From positions 62,001 to 126,000 of the forward strand of contig DATGMF010000055.1 in NCBI GenBank assembly GCA_035293765.1: a stretch of DNA of 64,000 nucleotides, written 5' to 3'. This DNA is from DASRHT01 sp035293765 (lineage in GTDB: Bacteria > Chloroflexota > Ktedonobacteria > Ktedonobacterales > Ktedonobacteraceae). Of the stretch, positions 17,938 to 27,323 are shown piece by piece; position 1 is the stretch's first letter; each line of letters opens with the position of its first letter. Position numbers and translations under genes: made by a program. The notes under the pieces are model-generated. The model was not told the origin of the DNA, did no database searches, and saw only the letters and a list, made by a program, of their open reading frames with translations.

Positions 17938-19560
17938 ATGAAATACGCCTTCGTTATTGACCAGCGTAAATGTATCGGCTGTCACGCCTGCACGGTAGCG
18001 TGTAAAGCTGAACATGATGTGCCCATTGGCGTGTACCGCACCTGGGTCAAATACATAGAAAAAGGCGAGTTTCCCAACTCGCGTCGCTATTTTCTGGTGA
18101 ATCGCTGCAATCATTGCGATAACGCCCCTTGCGTGAACATCTGCCCCACGCAAGCTCTTTATAAGAGAACCGATGGCATTGTAGATTTTGATGCGAGTCG
18201 CTGCATCGGGTGCAAATCTTGCATGCAGGCGTGCCCTTACGACGCGCTCTACATTGACCCCTATAGCCACACCGCCGCCAAGTGCAACTATTGCGCGCAT
18301 CGCACTGAGATAGGGCTGGAGCCCGCCTGCGTGGTGGTTTGTCCTGAACGCGCTATTATCGCAGGCGATCTGCATAACCCGGATACCGAGATTGCCCGCA
18401 TCGTGGCGCGCGAACCCGTACGCGTGCGCAAGCCGGAACAGGGCACCGGCCCCAACGTCTACTACCTCGGCGCAGAGGAAGCCGCGATCAATCCCGAGGC
18501 CGCGCTCGAAGAACTGCCCTCTATGACGATGTGGAGTACGATGCTCAAGCCTCACTATGACGACGAGCGCATGCTGGATGGCGGCCATTCCTTGCGCGCT
18601 CCCCAGACGCTTCACCCGCTCGGCACTGCCCACCCGCACGTTGATGGACAATCGCAATCTGGCGAAGCTCATGTTGTGTACGATACGCCAAAGACCAGCG
18701 CCCCCTGGGGTTGGAAGGTCTCGGCCTATCTGGGCACAAAGTCTATCGGAGCCGGCGTGATGGTCGTTGCGGCTCTTGCCATTGCCCTGTACGGCGTGGG
18801 CGGTCCGCTAAGCGGAGCCATCCGTATCGTGCCTGGTATTGGCGTGGCGGTGATTGGTGGCATATTTACTGCGCTCACCCTGGTATTGTTGGTTGCGGAT
18901 CTCAAGCGTCCAGATCGCGCCTTATTTTTGTTGACGAAGGCGAACCCGACCTCCTGGCTCGTCTGGGGCGGCTACATTCTGGGCATCACTGGTCTGATTG
19001 AGGCGCTATGGTTTGTTGCCGCCATCTTCGACCTCTCACTGCTGCGCTGGCTGCTGATCCCTGCGGGACTGTCTGGTCTGGCTGCGGCAGGCTACACGGC
19101 TTTTCTCTTTGGGCAGGCCGAGGGGCGCGACTTCTGGCAAAGCCCGCTGTTATTGCCTATCCTGATTGTCCAGGCCACGCTGGCCGGTTCGGCATCTCTT
19201 GGTCTGCTCTCCTGGATATTTGCCGGCCCCGGCGTTTTGAGCGCGTTATTTACGACTGTATTGCTGCTCGCGATTGTGGTGCATGTAGGGCTGGTGCTGA
19301 TTGAGGCGTTCGGCTCGCATACGAATAGCCATGTCGCGACTGCCGCCCACTATATGAGCCGGGGAAGGTTGCGCACTGTCTTCTGGTGGCTATTCTTTGT
19401 CTCAGGTTCATGTGTGCCCCTGGCGTTGCTCTGTATCGCGCTATTGGTGCCGGTGGCGCAGCCCGTTTTGCTGGGCATAGCGGCTATACTCGCGCTGGTT
19501 GGGCTTTTTGCCTATGAGCATTGTTTTGTGGTTGCCGGACAAATCGTCCCGCTGAGTTAG
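17938..19560 (+). CDS. fused Fe-S electron-transfer and membrane-anchor subunit (DmsB-DmsC/NrfD-like)
   Basis: A 540-residue fusion. Residues 1-190 are a multi-cluster ferredoxin subunit as in DmsB/PsrB: CIGCHACTVAC, then CDNAPCVNICP, CIGCKSCMQACP and a CNYC...C group, enough for four [4Fe-4S] clusters. Residues about 260-540 hold eight or so hydrophobic segments resembling a DmsC/NrfD quinol-interacting anchor (TSWLVWGGYILGITGLIEAL). It should pass electrons between the quinone pool and the molybdopterin subunit encoded 18 bases downstream. The open frame runs from 17734, but the ATG at 17938 has AAGGGAGAG upstream and starts the ferredoxin domain; the upstream part contains repeat and promoter sequence. 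Confidence 0.85.
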   Translation: MKYAFVIDQRKCIGCHACTVACKAEHDVPIGVYRTWVKYIEKGEFPNSRRYFLVNRCNHCDNAPCVNICPTQALYKRTDGIVDFDASRCIGCKSCMQACPYDALYIDPYSHTAAKCNYCAHRTEIGLEPACVVVCPERAIIAGDLHNPDTEIARIVAREPVRVRKPEQGTGPNVYYLGAEEAAINPEAALEELPSMTMWSTMLKPHYDDERMLDGGHSLRAPQTLHPLGTAHPHVDGQSQSGEAHVVYDTPKTSAPWGWKVSAYLGTKSIGAGVMVVAALAIALYGVGGPLSGAIRIVPGIGVAVIGGIFTALTLVLLVADLKRPDRALFLLTKANPTSWLVWGGYILGITGLIEALWFVAAIFDLSLLRWLLIPAGLSGLAAAGYTAFLFGQAEGRDFWQSPLLLPILIVQATLAGSASLGLLSWIFAGPGVLSALFTTVLLLAIVVHVGLVLIEAFGSHTNSHVATAAHYMSRGRLRTVFWWLFFVSGSCVPLALLCIALLVPVAQPVLLGIAAILALVGLFAYEHCFVVAGQIVPLS

Positions 19561-19578
19561 TTTGTTCGGAGAGTAGCA

Positions 19579-22431
19579 ATGACGGAACTTCCTCTAAATG
19601 AGCATATTGCTCCGAGCGGTGAGCAAATGACCGTACGCGATCTGGCCTCGTGTCCCCCGCCCGAACGATGGCATGATTGGGTGGAGTACGATGCGAAGGC
19701 GTGGCCGCGGAAGGCTGAGCGGCACTACGAGATTATCCCGACAATTTGTTTTAACTGCGAAGCCGCCTGTGGCCTGCTGGCATATATCGACAAAGAGACG
19801 CAGCAGGTCAAGAAGTTCGAGGGCAACCCCTATCATCCGGGCAGCAGAGGACGTAACTGTGCCAAAGGACCGGCTACCATCAACCAGGTTCACGATCCCG
19901 AACGTATTTTATACCCCTTAAAGCGCGTCGGTAAACGTGGCGAAGGCAAATGGGAGCGCACAACCTGGGATGAGGTGCTGGAGACCTTCGCGAGCAAGAT
20001 TCGCGCTGCTATCCTGGAGGATCGGCGCGATGAGGTGATGTACCATGTCGGGCGGCCCGGCCACGATGGCTACATGGAGCGCGTGATGGCGGCGTGGGGC
20101 GTGGATGGGCATAACAGCCATACCAACGTCTGCTCATCCTCGGCCCGCTTCGGCTATCAGATCTGGTGCGGCATTGATCGCCCCTCGCCCGATCACGCCC
20201 ACGCCCGCTTTATCCTGCTCATCAGCTCGCATCTGGAGACCGGCCACTATTTCAATCCCCAGGCTCAGCGCATCATCGAGGGCAAGATGAAGGGGGCAAA
20301 GCTGGCGGTGATGGACCCGCGCCTCTCTAATACCGCAAGCATGGCCGATTACTGGCTGCCAACCTGGCCCGGTTCGGAGGCGGCTGTCCTGCTGGCGATG
20401 GCGCGCGTGATCCTGCTTGAGAACCTCTATAATCGCGACTATATGCATCGCTGGGTGAACTGGCAGGAGTATCTCTCCGCCGAGCATCCAGGAGAACCAC
20501 AGACCTTTGAGCGTTTTATTACACTCCTGACCGAACTCTACGCCGACTATACCCCCGCCTTCGCTGCCCAGGAAAGTGGCCTGGCCGAGGAGACCATTAT
20601 CGACATTGCGCGCCAGATTGGACGGGCGGGAACAGCCTTTGCCGCCCATACATGGCGTGCGGCCACGGCTGGCAACCTGGGCGGTTGGCAGGTCTCGCGC
20701 GCGCTCTGGTTCCTTTCCGTGCTAACGGGCAGCATCGGCACCCCTGGCGGCACGGCGCCCAATAGCTGGAATAAGTTTGTGCCGGCTCCCTTCCTCAAGC
20801 CGCCACCGTCCGCCGTGTGGAACGAACTGCTCTTCCCACCGGAATATCCGTTGGCGAACTACGAAATGAGTATCCTGCTGCCGTACTTCTTGCGCGAGGG
20901 GCGCGGCAAAGTCGCGGCATATTTCACCCGCGTCTATAATCCGGTCTGGACCAATCCCGACGGCACGAGCTGGATTGAGATGCTCACAGATGAGCAGCAG
21001 ATTGAGCTGCACGCGGCCCTGACGCCGGTATGGAGCGAGACGGCATGGTACGCCGATTACATCTTGCCAATGGGCGTTGGCAGCGAACGGCACGACCTGA
21101 TGAGCCAGGAGACTCACGCCGCGCGCTGGATCGGCTATCGTCAACCGGTGCTGCGCGTGTATAAAGAGCGCCACGGTGAAGCTGTGCAATATACGTACCA
21201 GGCCAACCCGGGAGAAGTGTGGGAAGAGGATGAATTCTGGATCGAACTCTCGTGGCGTATCGATCCCGATGGCAGCCTGGGTATTCGTCAATACTTCGAA
21301 TCGCCCTATCGTCCTCAGCAGAAGCTGACCATTGAGGAGTATTATCGCTGGATCTTTGAGCATAGCGTACCTGGCCTGCCCGAAGCTGCGGCGAAAGAAG
21401 CGCTCTCTCCCCTGGCATACATGCAAAAGTACGGCGCATTCGAGATTCCTGCGGAGCAAGCGCCCGTTTTCACCTTGAACGAGCGCGAACTACAGCCTGC
21501 CGAACTGGAGGGCGCGCAGATTGACGAGCAGGGTGGCAGAGTGACGCGTGAGGGCGTTCCCATTGGGGTGATGGTGGATGGCAAGGCGTACGAAGGCTTT
21601 CCTACCCCGTCGCGCAAGCTGGAGTTCTATTCTCCCACTATGAAAGCATGGGGCTGGCCCGAAAACGCCATTCCCGGCTATACACGCAGCCATGTGCATC
21701 GCGCCGCAATTGACCATGCGCGCAATGAATACTTGCTCATTCCCACCTTTCGCCTACCCACGCTCATTCATACGCGTTCGGGCAATGCCAAATGGCTCTA
21801 CGAAATCTCGAACGCCAATCCGGTGTGGATTCATCCCGGCGATGCGGAGCGTATCGGGGTGCAAACGGGCGACCTCCTGCGCGTGACCACAGAGATTGGC
21901 TATTATGTCAATCGAGCCTGGGTGACCGAAGGTATCCATCCCGGTATTGTCGCCTGCTCTCATCACCTGGGGCGCTGGCGACTGGCGACCGGAAGCGCTC
22001 CCACGATGAATCAGGGTGCTACAGATCGCTGGTCCTCGGCGCTGGTGGAGTTGGGACGAAAAAGCGATGGCACATGGCAGATGCGCCACCTTGAGGGCAT
22101 TCGCCCCTTCGAGAGCGACGATCCCGACTCGGCTCGCATCTTCTGGCGCGAGGGCGGCGTCCACCAGAACCTTACCTTCCCGGTCCATCCCGATCCCGTC
22201 AGCGGCATGCATTGCTGGCATCAGAAGGTCACAGTACAGCCCGCTCGCGCGGATGATCGCTATGGCGACATCTTTGTGGATACGCGGAAAGCCTACGAGG
22301 TCTATAAACGCTGGTTGGCAATGACGCGCCCGCAGTCAGATCGGCCAGATGGGCTGCGGCGACCGTTATGGATGATCCGGCCCTACCGGCCCGCCACCAG
22401 CGCCTTTAAGCGCGAACAGAGAAACTCATAA
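19579..22431 (+). CDS. molybdopterin oxidoreductase catalytic subunit (DMSO reductase family)
   Basis: A 950-residue Mo/W-bisMGD enzyme. The N-terminal [4Fe-4S] motif is C57-x2-C60-x3-C64...C94 (ICFNCEAACG, NCAKG). A Cys in HTNVCSSSARFGYQ is the likely metal ligand. The C-terminal molydopterin dinucleotide-binding domain begins near residue 720 (LLIPTFRLPTLIHTRSGN). There is no twin-Arg signal, so a cytoplasmic active site is likely unless the subunit is exported with a partner. The substrate cannot be read from sequence; a sulfur-oxyanion role is suggested only by the neighbouring TauE/SafE gene. It is cotranscribed with the Fe-S/membrane subunit and its last 6 bases overlap the convergent TauE gene. 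Confidence 0.85.
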   Translation: MTELPLNEHIAPSGEQMTVRDLASCPPPERWHDWVEYDAKAWPRKAERHYEIIPTICFNCEAACGLLAYIDKETQQVKKFEGNPYHPGSRGRNCAKGPATINQVHDPERILYPLKRVGKRGEGKWERTTWDEVLETFASKIRAAILEDRRDEVMYHVGRPGHDGYMERVMAAWGVDGHNSHTNVCSSSARFGYQIWCGIDRPSPDHAHARFILLISSHLETGHYFNPQAQRIIEGKMKGAKLAVMDPRLSNTASMADYWLPTWPGSEAAVLLAMARVILLENLYNRDYMHRWVNWQEYLSAEHPGEPQTFERFITLLTELYADYTPAFAAQESGLAEETIIDIARQIGRAGTAFAAHTWRAATAGNLGGWQVSRALWFLSVLTGSIGTPGGTAPNSWNKFVPAPFLKPPPSAVWNELLFPPEYPLANYEMSILLPYFLREGRGKVAAYFTRVYNPVWTNPDGTSWIEMLTDEQQIELHAALTPVWSETAWYADYILPMGVGSERHDLMSQETHAARWIGYRQPVLRVYKERHGEAVQYTYQANPGEVWEEDEFWIELSWRIDPDGSLGIRQYFESPYRPQQKLTIEEYYRWIFEHSVPGLPEAAAKEALSPLAYMQKYGAFEIPAEQAPVFTLNERELQPAELEGAQIDEQGGRVTREGVPIGVMVDGKAYEGFPTPSRKLEFYSPTMKAWGWPENAIPGYTRSHVHRAAIDHARNEYLLIPTFRLPTLIHTRSGNAKWLYEISNANPVWIHPGDAERIGVQTGDLLRVTTEIGYYVNRAWVTEGIHPGIVACSHHLGRWRLATGSAPTMNQGATDRWSSALVELGRKSDGTWQMRHLEGIRPFESDDPDSARIFWREGGVHQNLTFPVHPDPVSGMHCWHQKVTVQPARADDRYGDIFVDTRKAYEVYKRWLAMTRPQSDRPDGLRRPLWMIRPYRPATSAFKREQRNS

Positions 22432-23274
22432 CGCAATACCGAAGCCGCGCATGATCATCTGCAAGGCGATCACTATCATGATAGGCAGGAAGATCATGCG
22501 CAGCGTCCGGTTACTCAGATGGGTGAGGATACGTGCTCCCAGAATGGCCCCGAGCAACACGCCGAGGGCGACGGGGGCCGCGACGAGAGGAAGCACTTCC
22601 CCACGCGCGAAGTAGATGCCGGCGCTGGCTGCTGCCGTGACCCCGATCATAAAATTGCTTGTGGTGGTCGAAACCTTCATCGGCAGGCGCATAATGGTAT
22701 CCATCGCCAGCACTTTGAAGGTGCCGCTCCCGATCCCCAGCAGCCCCGAGATAACGCCTGCGACATACATCATCGCCAGCCCGAGTGGTGTGCGCCTTAC
22801 CTGGTAGGTAACTTCGCCCCCCAGCCGTTCGTCCGGGTAGCTGCTTGAAAGCTTTAACGTCTTGGCCCAGCGATCATTGCGTACATCCTGGGGCAGCTCC
22901 TCTCCCAGCTTGAAAATGAGGGGGACCGCTGAAATAAGCAGGATGATGCCAAAGATAATAAACAAAACATCTGGCGCCAGCAAGCTGGCGAGAAACGCCC
23001 CGCTGATTGCTCCTGTGGTCGTCGCCACTTCCAGAAACATACCCACGCGCAGATTGGTCAGGTGATCGCGCACATAAGCAGCAGCAGCCCCGCTGGATGT
23101 CGCAATCACTGCAATAATGCTCGCGCCAATGGCATACTTGATTGGCAGGCCAAAGGCCAGCGTCAGCAGCGGCACGATCAATACCCCTCCGCCCAGGCCA
23201 ACGAGCGCGCCAAGCCCCCCTGCCAGCACGGCTCCTAGAAAAATCAAAAGAGCAATCACAAGCGAGAACTCCAT
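22426..23274 (-). CDS. TauE/SafE family (DUF81) membrane transporter
   Basis: A 282-residue polytopic protein with two repeats of about four TM helices, each starting with a Gly-rich segment (GALVGLGGGVLIVPLLTLAFG and VISGLLGIGSGTFKVLAMD), typical of the TauE/SafE sulfite/organosulfonate exporter family. A charged cytoplasmic loop lies at about residues 125-160. The start ATG overlaps the stop codon of the DUF1634 gene as TAATG, indicating translational coupling. GGGGGGAG lies just upstream. The family's substrate range is wide, so sulfite export is only a guess from context. Confidence 0.85.
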   Translation of the reverse strand: MEFSLVIALLIFLGAVLAGGLGALVGLGGGVLIVPLLTLAFGLPIKYAIGASIIAVIATSSGAAAAYVRDHLTNLRVGMFLEVATTTGAISGAFLASLLAPDVLFIIFGIILLISAVPLIFKLGEELPQDVRNDRWAKTLKLSSSYPDERLGGEVTYQVRRTPLGLAMMYVAGVISGLLGIGSGTFKVLAMDTIMRLPMKVSTTTSNFMIGVTAAASAGIYFARGEVLPLVAAPVALGVLLGAILGARILTHLSNRTLRMIFLPIMIVIALQMIMRGFGIAL

Positions 23275-23708
23275 TATGCTCCCCCCTTCCCCAGCAGAAA
23301 GCTAACGATCAGTATCGATAGCACCAGGAAGGTAATGACCACATAGAGCCAGTCATGTTCAAAGGCAAACGCCAGCAGCGAGACCGCCACGCGTATAACC
23401 GGTGTAGCGATAAGCAGCAGGAGCCCCAACGCGATCACCGCCTGCGGCTGTAGCGTAAGCAGCCCCGTCCATACCTGCGCAACGGTGTGGGGAAATGTTT
23501 GCAGATCGTGTGGGGAAAGCTGGTGAGGGCTGGAAAATAATAAGAGGCAGCCGATAACAAGAATAAGGGAACTGACTATAACACCTCCCTGGAGCGCCCA
23601 GGCGATGATGGTCGTCATGATGGGATCTTGTGGTGCGGGAGGTCTGGACGGTTGCCCTGTGGGGACCGGACTTTCCTGTGCTAACGTTGTTTCCTGTTTC
23701 TTTTGCAT
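23274..23708 (-). CDS. DUF1634 family membrane protein
   Basis: A 144-residue protein with a Pro/Gln-rich soluble N-terminus of about 30 residues and three TM helices (about 34-55, 87-107 and 115-138). It belongs to DUF1634, which is regularly encoded next to TauE/SafE transporters; that pairing and the 1-base stop/start overlap with the downstream gene support a joint transport role. No catalytic motif is visible. Confidence 0.75.
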   Translation of the reverse strand: MQKKQETTLAQESPVPTGQPSRPPAPQDPIMTTIIAWALQGGVIVSSLILVIGCLLLFSSPHQLSPHDLQTFPHTVAQVWTGLLTLQPQAVIALGLLLLIATPVIRVAVSLLAFAFEHDWLYVVITFLVLSILIVSFLLGKGGA

Positions 23709-24202
23709 TGCTTCATCCTGTAGAGTGTGACGATGATACTAATGATGATCAAGAGTAGGAAGCAAGGTAATAAAAATAAGCCCCCCGCGTATCCCTTTGA
23801 GTGCCAAACAAATAAACCCTCGCGACAAAGGGCTTGCCTGACACATGCTGGGATAAACAAGGCGGATCTTGCTGTCTTTAAAACAGACTGGTCGATTGCT
23901 CCTGGTAGTAGTGTAGCGCATTATGCGAGATTATTCCAATTTATCAAGTTGCATTTACGAAAACAATAGTCCTGGCTGCTCTTTCTCGCGTCTTTAGAGG
24001 TGGGAGACTCGTAGTTATAAGTAAAGCCCCTAATTATTGGAGAAAGCTTGTATCAAAAGATGAGGTGGCAGAGGTAACGGTGATGGAGGTTAAATAAGCG
24101 AAAAAGAAGCAATGGATGTGGCATAAATTTCCGCGCTGCTCTGTGGTATGATAGTGTAGGACAAGCATGCAACAATGCTAATGGATGCTAGAAGGATTGG
24201 CA
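23709..24202. other. 494-base gap with no recognised feature
   Basis: I see no gene, clear promoter, riboswitch or strong hairpin here. A frame at 23727-23969 is open, but its composition is not protein-like and it lacks a ribosome site. TATGAT at about 24145 could be a -10 box for the following small gene, without a matching -35. Confidence 0.4.
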
Positions 24203-24424
24203 ATGCTGATGCTCAAGTTACAAAAGGAATTATGGTTGCTTCCCGAGACCGAACATTGCGGCGCATACTTCTCCGACCGCTCTGCTTATGTCAATAAGCT
24301 TACCGCTTTCTTTGACCTTTCCCTGAAAAAGACCCGGCTCCCCATCCAGCTCAAGGATCGCATCGGCGACGAACAGGCAGGAGGTGACAGGACGGGAGGG
24401 CCGCCTCTGTCTGAAGCGAGTTAA
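24203..24424 (+). CDS. small hypothetical protein, 73 residues
   Basis: A short open frame with AGAAGGA 6 bases before the ATG and a plausible globular composition (LQKELWLLPETEHCGAYFSD, then YVNKLTAFFDLSLKKTRLPI). An in-frame ATG lies 18 bases upstream. No family is recognised. Its stop overlaps the convergent RNase Z gene by 4 bases. It could be a genuine small protein or chance. Confidence 0.45.
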   Translation: MLMLKLQKELWLLPETEHCGAYFSDRSAYVNKLTAFFDLSLKKTRLPIQLKDRIGDEQAGGDRTGGPPLSEAS

Positions 24425-25326
24425 GTATATTCTAGCGTCACCACCATGCCGTCTTTAGCTGCCCGCGTGTTCGCAAAGACGCGGCGGGCGGCTTTTTCCG
24501 CCTGAGACGGATCATTGATTTTTGGGCTGAAATGAGTTAAAACGAGCGCGTGAGCCTGCGCATCCCTGGCTATGCCCGCGGCCTCCCTGGCGAGCATGTG
24601 CGCATTGGCCTGGGCGAGCGGCAGATCTTCTGGATTATCGTACATGCTCTCACAGATCAAGAGATCAACGTCGTGAGCCAGGGCGCTCAGCTCGGGCGTC
24701 GGCCTGGTATCCGTAATAAAAGCCCAGGTAATCCCACGTCTCTCTTCCCCCAGCACCTGCGCAGGGACAATCATCTGTCCCTGAAATTCTACCGCCTCTC
24801 CATGCTGAAGGCGCGACCAGAGTTGTACAGGTAAGCCCAGCGCCTGAGCTTTTTCGGGCAGGAACACTGGTTTGCGCTTGAGTTCGACGCGATAAGCAAG
24901 ACAGGGAACGCCGTGGGAGGCCGCGATACAGGAGCCTTGCAGCTCACCTGGGAGTATGAACTGCTCGCCACTCTTCAACTCGTGGATGTGGATGGGAAAC
25001 GGCAGATTAGGAGCAATACGCAGCAGTCCCTCAATAATGTAAGTCGTGCCGTGGGGACCATAGATGTCCAGCGGCTCCGTGCGCCCAGCGTGGGCCACCA
25101 TAAAAAGCACGCCCGGCAATCCTGCGACATGATCGGCATGCATATGCGTCAAGCAAATGGCCCCCAGTTGGCGAAAGCCCCAGCCGAGCGTCTTCCACGG
25201 GACCTGCGTCCCCTCGCCGCAATCAAACAGCGTCAGCGTTGAATTATAGCGTACGAGGGCGCAGGATAGCCAGCGACCAGGCATCGGCATCATGCCACAG
25301 GTTCCTAATATACAAATGTCTATCAT
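24421..25326 (-). CDS. rnz: ribonuclease Z (MBL-fold tRNA 3' endonuclease)
   Basis: A 301-residue metallo-beta-lactamase-fold protein with the zinc motif THMHADHVAGLPGVLF, an upstream GTCGMMPMPGRWLSC segment and the C-terminal LVLTHFSP histidine motif. RNase Z cleaves tRNA precursors 3' of the discriminator base. The tRNA-Leu gene in this window encodes its own CCA, so RNase Z may act only on CCA-less precursors or on other substrates. It is single-copy here and convergent with the small gene at 24203. Confidence 0.85.
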   Translation of the reverse strand: MIDICILGTCGMMPMPGRWLSCALVRYNSTLTLFDCGEGTQVPWKTLGWGFRQLGAICLTHMHADHVAGLPGVLFMVAHAGRTEPLDIYGPHGTTYIIEGLLRIAPNLPFPIHIHELKSGEQFILPGELQGSCIAASHGVPCLAYRVELKRKPVFLPEKAQALGLPVQLWSRLQHGEAVEFQGQMIVPAQVLGEERRGITWAFITDTRPTPELSALAHDVDLLICESMYDNPEDLPLAQANAHMLAREAAGIARDAQAHALVLTHFSPKINDPSQAEKAARRVFANTRAAKDGMVVTLEYT

Positions 25327-25467
25327 ACATATCCTATCTTGTAATGGGTAGCAACGGCCTGTAGCTAATCATATCACCTTTCTGACAAATGGAAAGCATG
25401 AGTAAAGCCCGTTATCAAATAGTTACTGCAAAGCTCTGTATTCCGTGCAAAATGAACGTATAGAAGA

Positions 25468-25496
25468 TTGACATTTGCAGGTTTCTCTGTTATCAT
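25468..25496 (+). promoter_or_regulatory. strong sigma-70-type promoter
   Basis: TTGACA (25468-25473), a 17-bp spacer and TATCAT (25491-25496) point toward the gene at 25546, giving a leader of about 43 bases that contains the GAGGGAGAG ribosome site. Confidence 0.7.
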
Positions 25497-25545
25497 GAAT
25501 TAGAAAAAATACGTGTGTTATAGGTATTTGTAGCGAGGGAGAGAG

Positions 25546-26535
25546 ATGTCTGGATCAGCCGATTGGCGTGAAGTGTTAAGCCACATAATTAGTAACCCCG
25601 CAGAGCGAGATCGTATCGCGAACGAAATTGGCGTTCATCCTATTACTCTTACTCGCTGGGTGAGCGGTGATTCCTCACCGCGTTCGCACAATTTACGCCA
25701 GCTTGTTCGCGCCTTGCCCAAGCAACAGCGCCTCCAGATGCTTGCTCTATTGGAACATACCTCAACCGATATGAGCGAGTACGAATTTGATCGATCCGCG
25801 CAAGAGATCTCTTATCAGTTCATCATGGAAGTGCTGGAAACGCGGGCGACAACCCCCACCCCTTTGCGCTTCTGGTCAATTACCCGCCTCGTCCTGCAAC
25901 AGGCGCTGCGACAATTTGATCCCGAGCGCGTCGGGCTGGCGATTACGGTAGTCCGCTGCATGCCGCCAGGTAAAGATGGCAAGATCCACAGTTTGCGCGA
26001 GACCGTTGGGCTGGGAACCCCTCCCTGGGGCGGCGATCTGGAGGAGAAGGCGCTCCTTCTGGGCGCTGAGTCCCTGGCCGGCCATGTCACTGTTTCCTGT
26101 CGCCTGGAACAGATTGGCGACCTGCGCATTAACAGAACCTTCCTTCCGGCCTATCAGGTGGAGCACGAGGTGAGCGCCGTGGCCTGCCCTATCATGTATG
26201 CCAGCCACGTCGCCGGTTGTCTCCTGCTTTCCTGCACCCAGCCGAACTTTTTCCTGCCCGAAGATCGGCTCTCCCTTGTTCGCGGGTATACCCATTTGCT
26301 CTCTCTGGCGTTCGAACCCGACGATTTCTTCTCGCCTCAATGTTTTGATCTGCGGATCATGCCGCCTCCCAATGTGCAAGAGCAACATCTCGCAGGCTTC
26401 CGTATGCGCGTGCTCAAATTGATGCAAGGTTCGCCCAACTCGCAAACGCGCCTTGCCAGCCTGCAAGCCGAACAGATGGCATGGCAGCAACTGGAAGAGA
26501 CGCTCTTGAGTCTGCCCCCGATTACCGAGGAATGA
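25546..26535 (+). CDS. HTH plus GAF-like sensor protein
   Basis: A 329-residue predicted cytosolic regulator. Residues about 1-70 form an XRE-like HTH (RIANEIGVHPITLTRWVSGD, then RSHNLRQLVRALPKQQR). Residues about 105-255 resemble a GAF domain, with a typical C-terminal strand set (VSAVACPIMYASHVAGCLLL). A short helical tail follows. The ligand is unknown. A near-consensus promoter lies upstream. The gene may be cotranscribed with the DUF3267 gene 67 bases downstream. Confidence 0.65.
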   Translation: MSGSADWREVLSHIISNPAERDRIANEIGVHPITLTRWVSGDSSPRSHNLRQLVRALPKQQRLQMLALLEHTSTDMSEYEFDRSAQEISYQFIMEVLETRATTPTPLRFWSITRLVLQQALRQFDPERVGLAITVVRCMPPGKDGKIHSLRETVGLGTPPWGGDLEEKALLLGAESLAGHVTVSCRLEQIGDLRINRTFLPAYQVEHEVSAVACPIMYASHVAGCLLLSCTQPNFFLPEDRLSLVRGYTHLLSLAFEPDDFFSPQCFDLRIMPPPNVQEQHLAGFRMRVLKLMQGSPNSQTRLASLQAEQMAWQQLEETLLSLPPITEE

Positions 26536-26602
26536 TCTGGCGACTTCAGGGCACAACGGCAATATTCAAGCCGCACAGGCGTAATTACCAGGATAGAGGG
26601 TC

Positions 26603-27244
26603 ATGTCATTAACGCTGATTGATCGTTTTCACGCCGATCTCAAGCAAGAGCAGCAGGCGGCGCTGGATGCCGGACGCCTGCGTAAACGTGACGAACTGGC
26701 CCTGCTTGAACCTGAACAATTACGCCCCCTGGCTTCGTTTAGCCTGCTGTTGCTGCTCATCGGCGGCGTGTTTTTTATCGCGCTGAACGTCGCTGCGTAC
26801 TACTGGCAGCAGCATACGCTGGCATTAGGTACAACCTTCTGGGGTGGAATATGGTGGTTTGGCATCAACGTGCTGGCCTACATCCTGGTGTTGCCCCTGC
26901 ATGAACTGGTGCATGCCCTGGCCTTTCTGTTTTGGGGCGGCAGGCCACACTTTGGCGCGAAATTGCCGCTCGCGCTCTACTGTGGCGCTCGGGATCAGCT
27001 ATTTCGGCGTAATCAGTACCTTGTGATCGGGCTGGCTCCTCTCGTGGTCATTACGCTGATTGGCATTGTGCTCACGCTTTTCGCGCCCGTTCTTGCTTCA
27101 TACCTGCTCTTCGCGCAGATCGGCAATATTGCTGGCGCGGCGGGCGATGTATGGACGGTGATGCGACTGTTACGGCAGCCATCAAGCGTGCTGGTAGAAG
27201 ATACTGCGGTCGGCTACCGCGCCTGGGAAGTCTCCCTTGATTGA
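26603..27244 (+). CDS. DUF3267-type membrane metalloprotease-like protein
   Basis: A 213-residue protein with four TM segments (about 46-68, 82-103, 138-160 and 163-182). The second carries HELVHALAF, an HExxH zinc motif inside a membrane helix as in site-2-protease-like families, of which DUF3267 is one. A basic N-terminal helix of about 40 residues precedes the membrane part. Proteolytic activity is an inference from the motif. AGAGGG lies a few bases before the ATG. Confidence 0.72.
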   Translation: MSLTLIDRFHADLKQEQQAALDAGRLRKRDELALLEPEQLRPLASFSLLLLLIGGVFFIALNVAAYYWQQHTLALGTTFWGGIWWFGINVLAYILVLPLHELVHALAFLFWGGRPHFGAKLPLALYCGARDQLFRRNQYLVIGLAPLVVITLIGIVLTLFAPVLASYLLFAQIGNIAGAAGDVWTVMRLLRQPSSVLVEDTAVGYRAWEVSLD

Positions 27245-27323
27245 CTTTCTTTAACCTTCGTGATACAATTTTTCCATATATGATATAATGTCTCAATAGT
27301 AATTGACGAAAGATCAGGATTGC

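Noticed and set aside
17737..18672. 311-codon minus-strand frame
   Set aside because: Antisense to the ferredoxin-like subunit, whose Cys motifs are intact in the sense frame.
23727..23969. 80-codon frame between the DUF1634 gene and the small gene at 24203
   Set aside because: No ribosome site and a composition unlike neighbouring proteins.
27261..27300. Fur box upstream of the Fur-family gene
   Set aside because: AT-rich and partly palindromic, but no convincing match to a Fur or Zur consensus.
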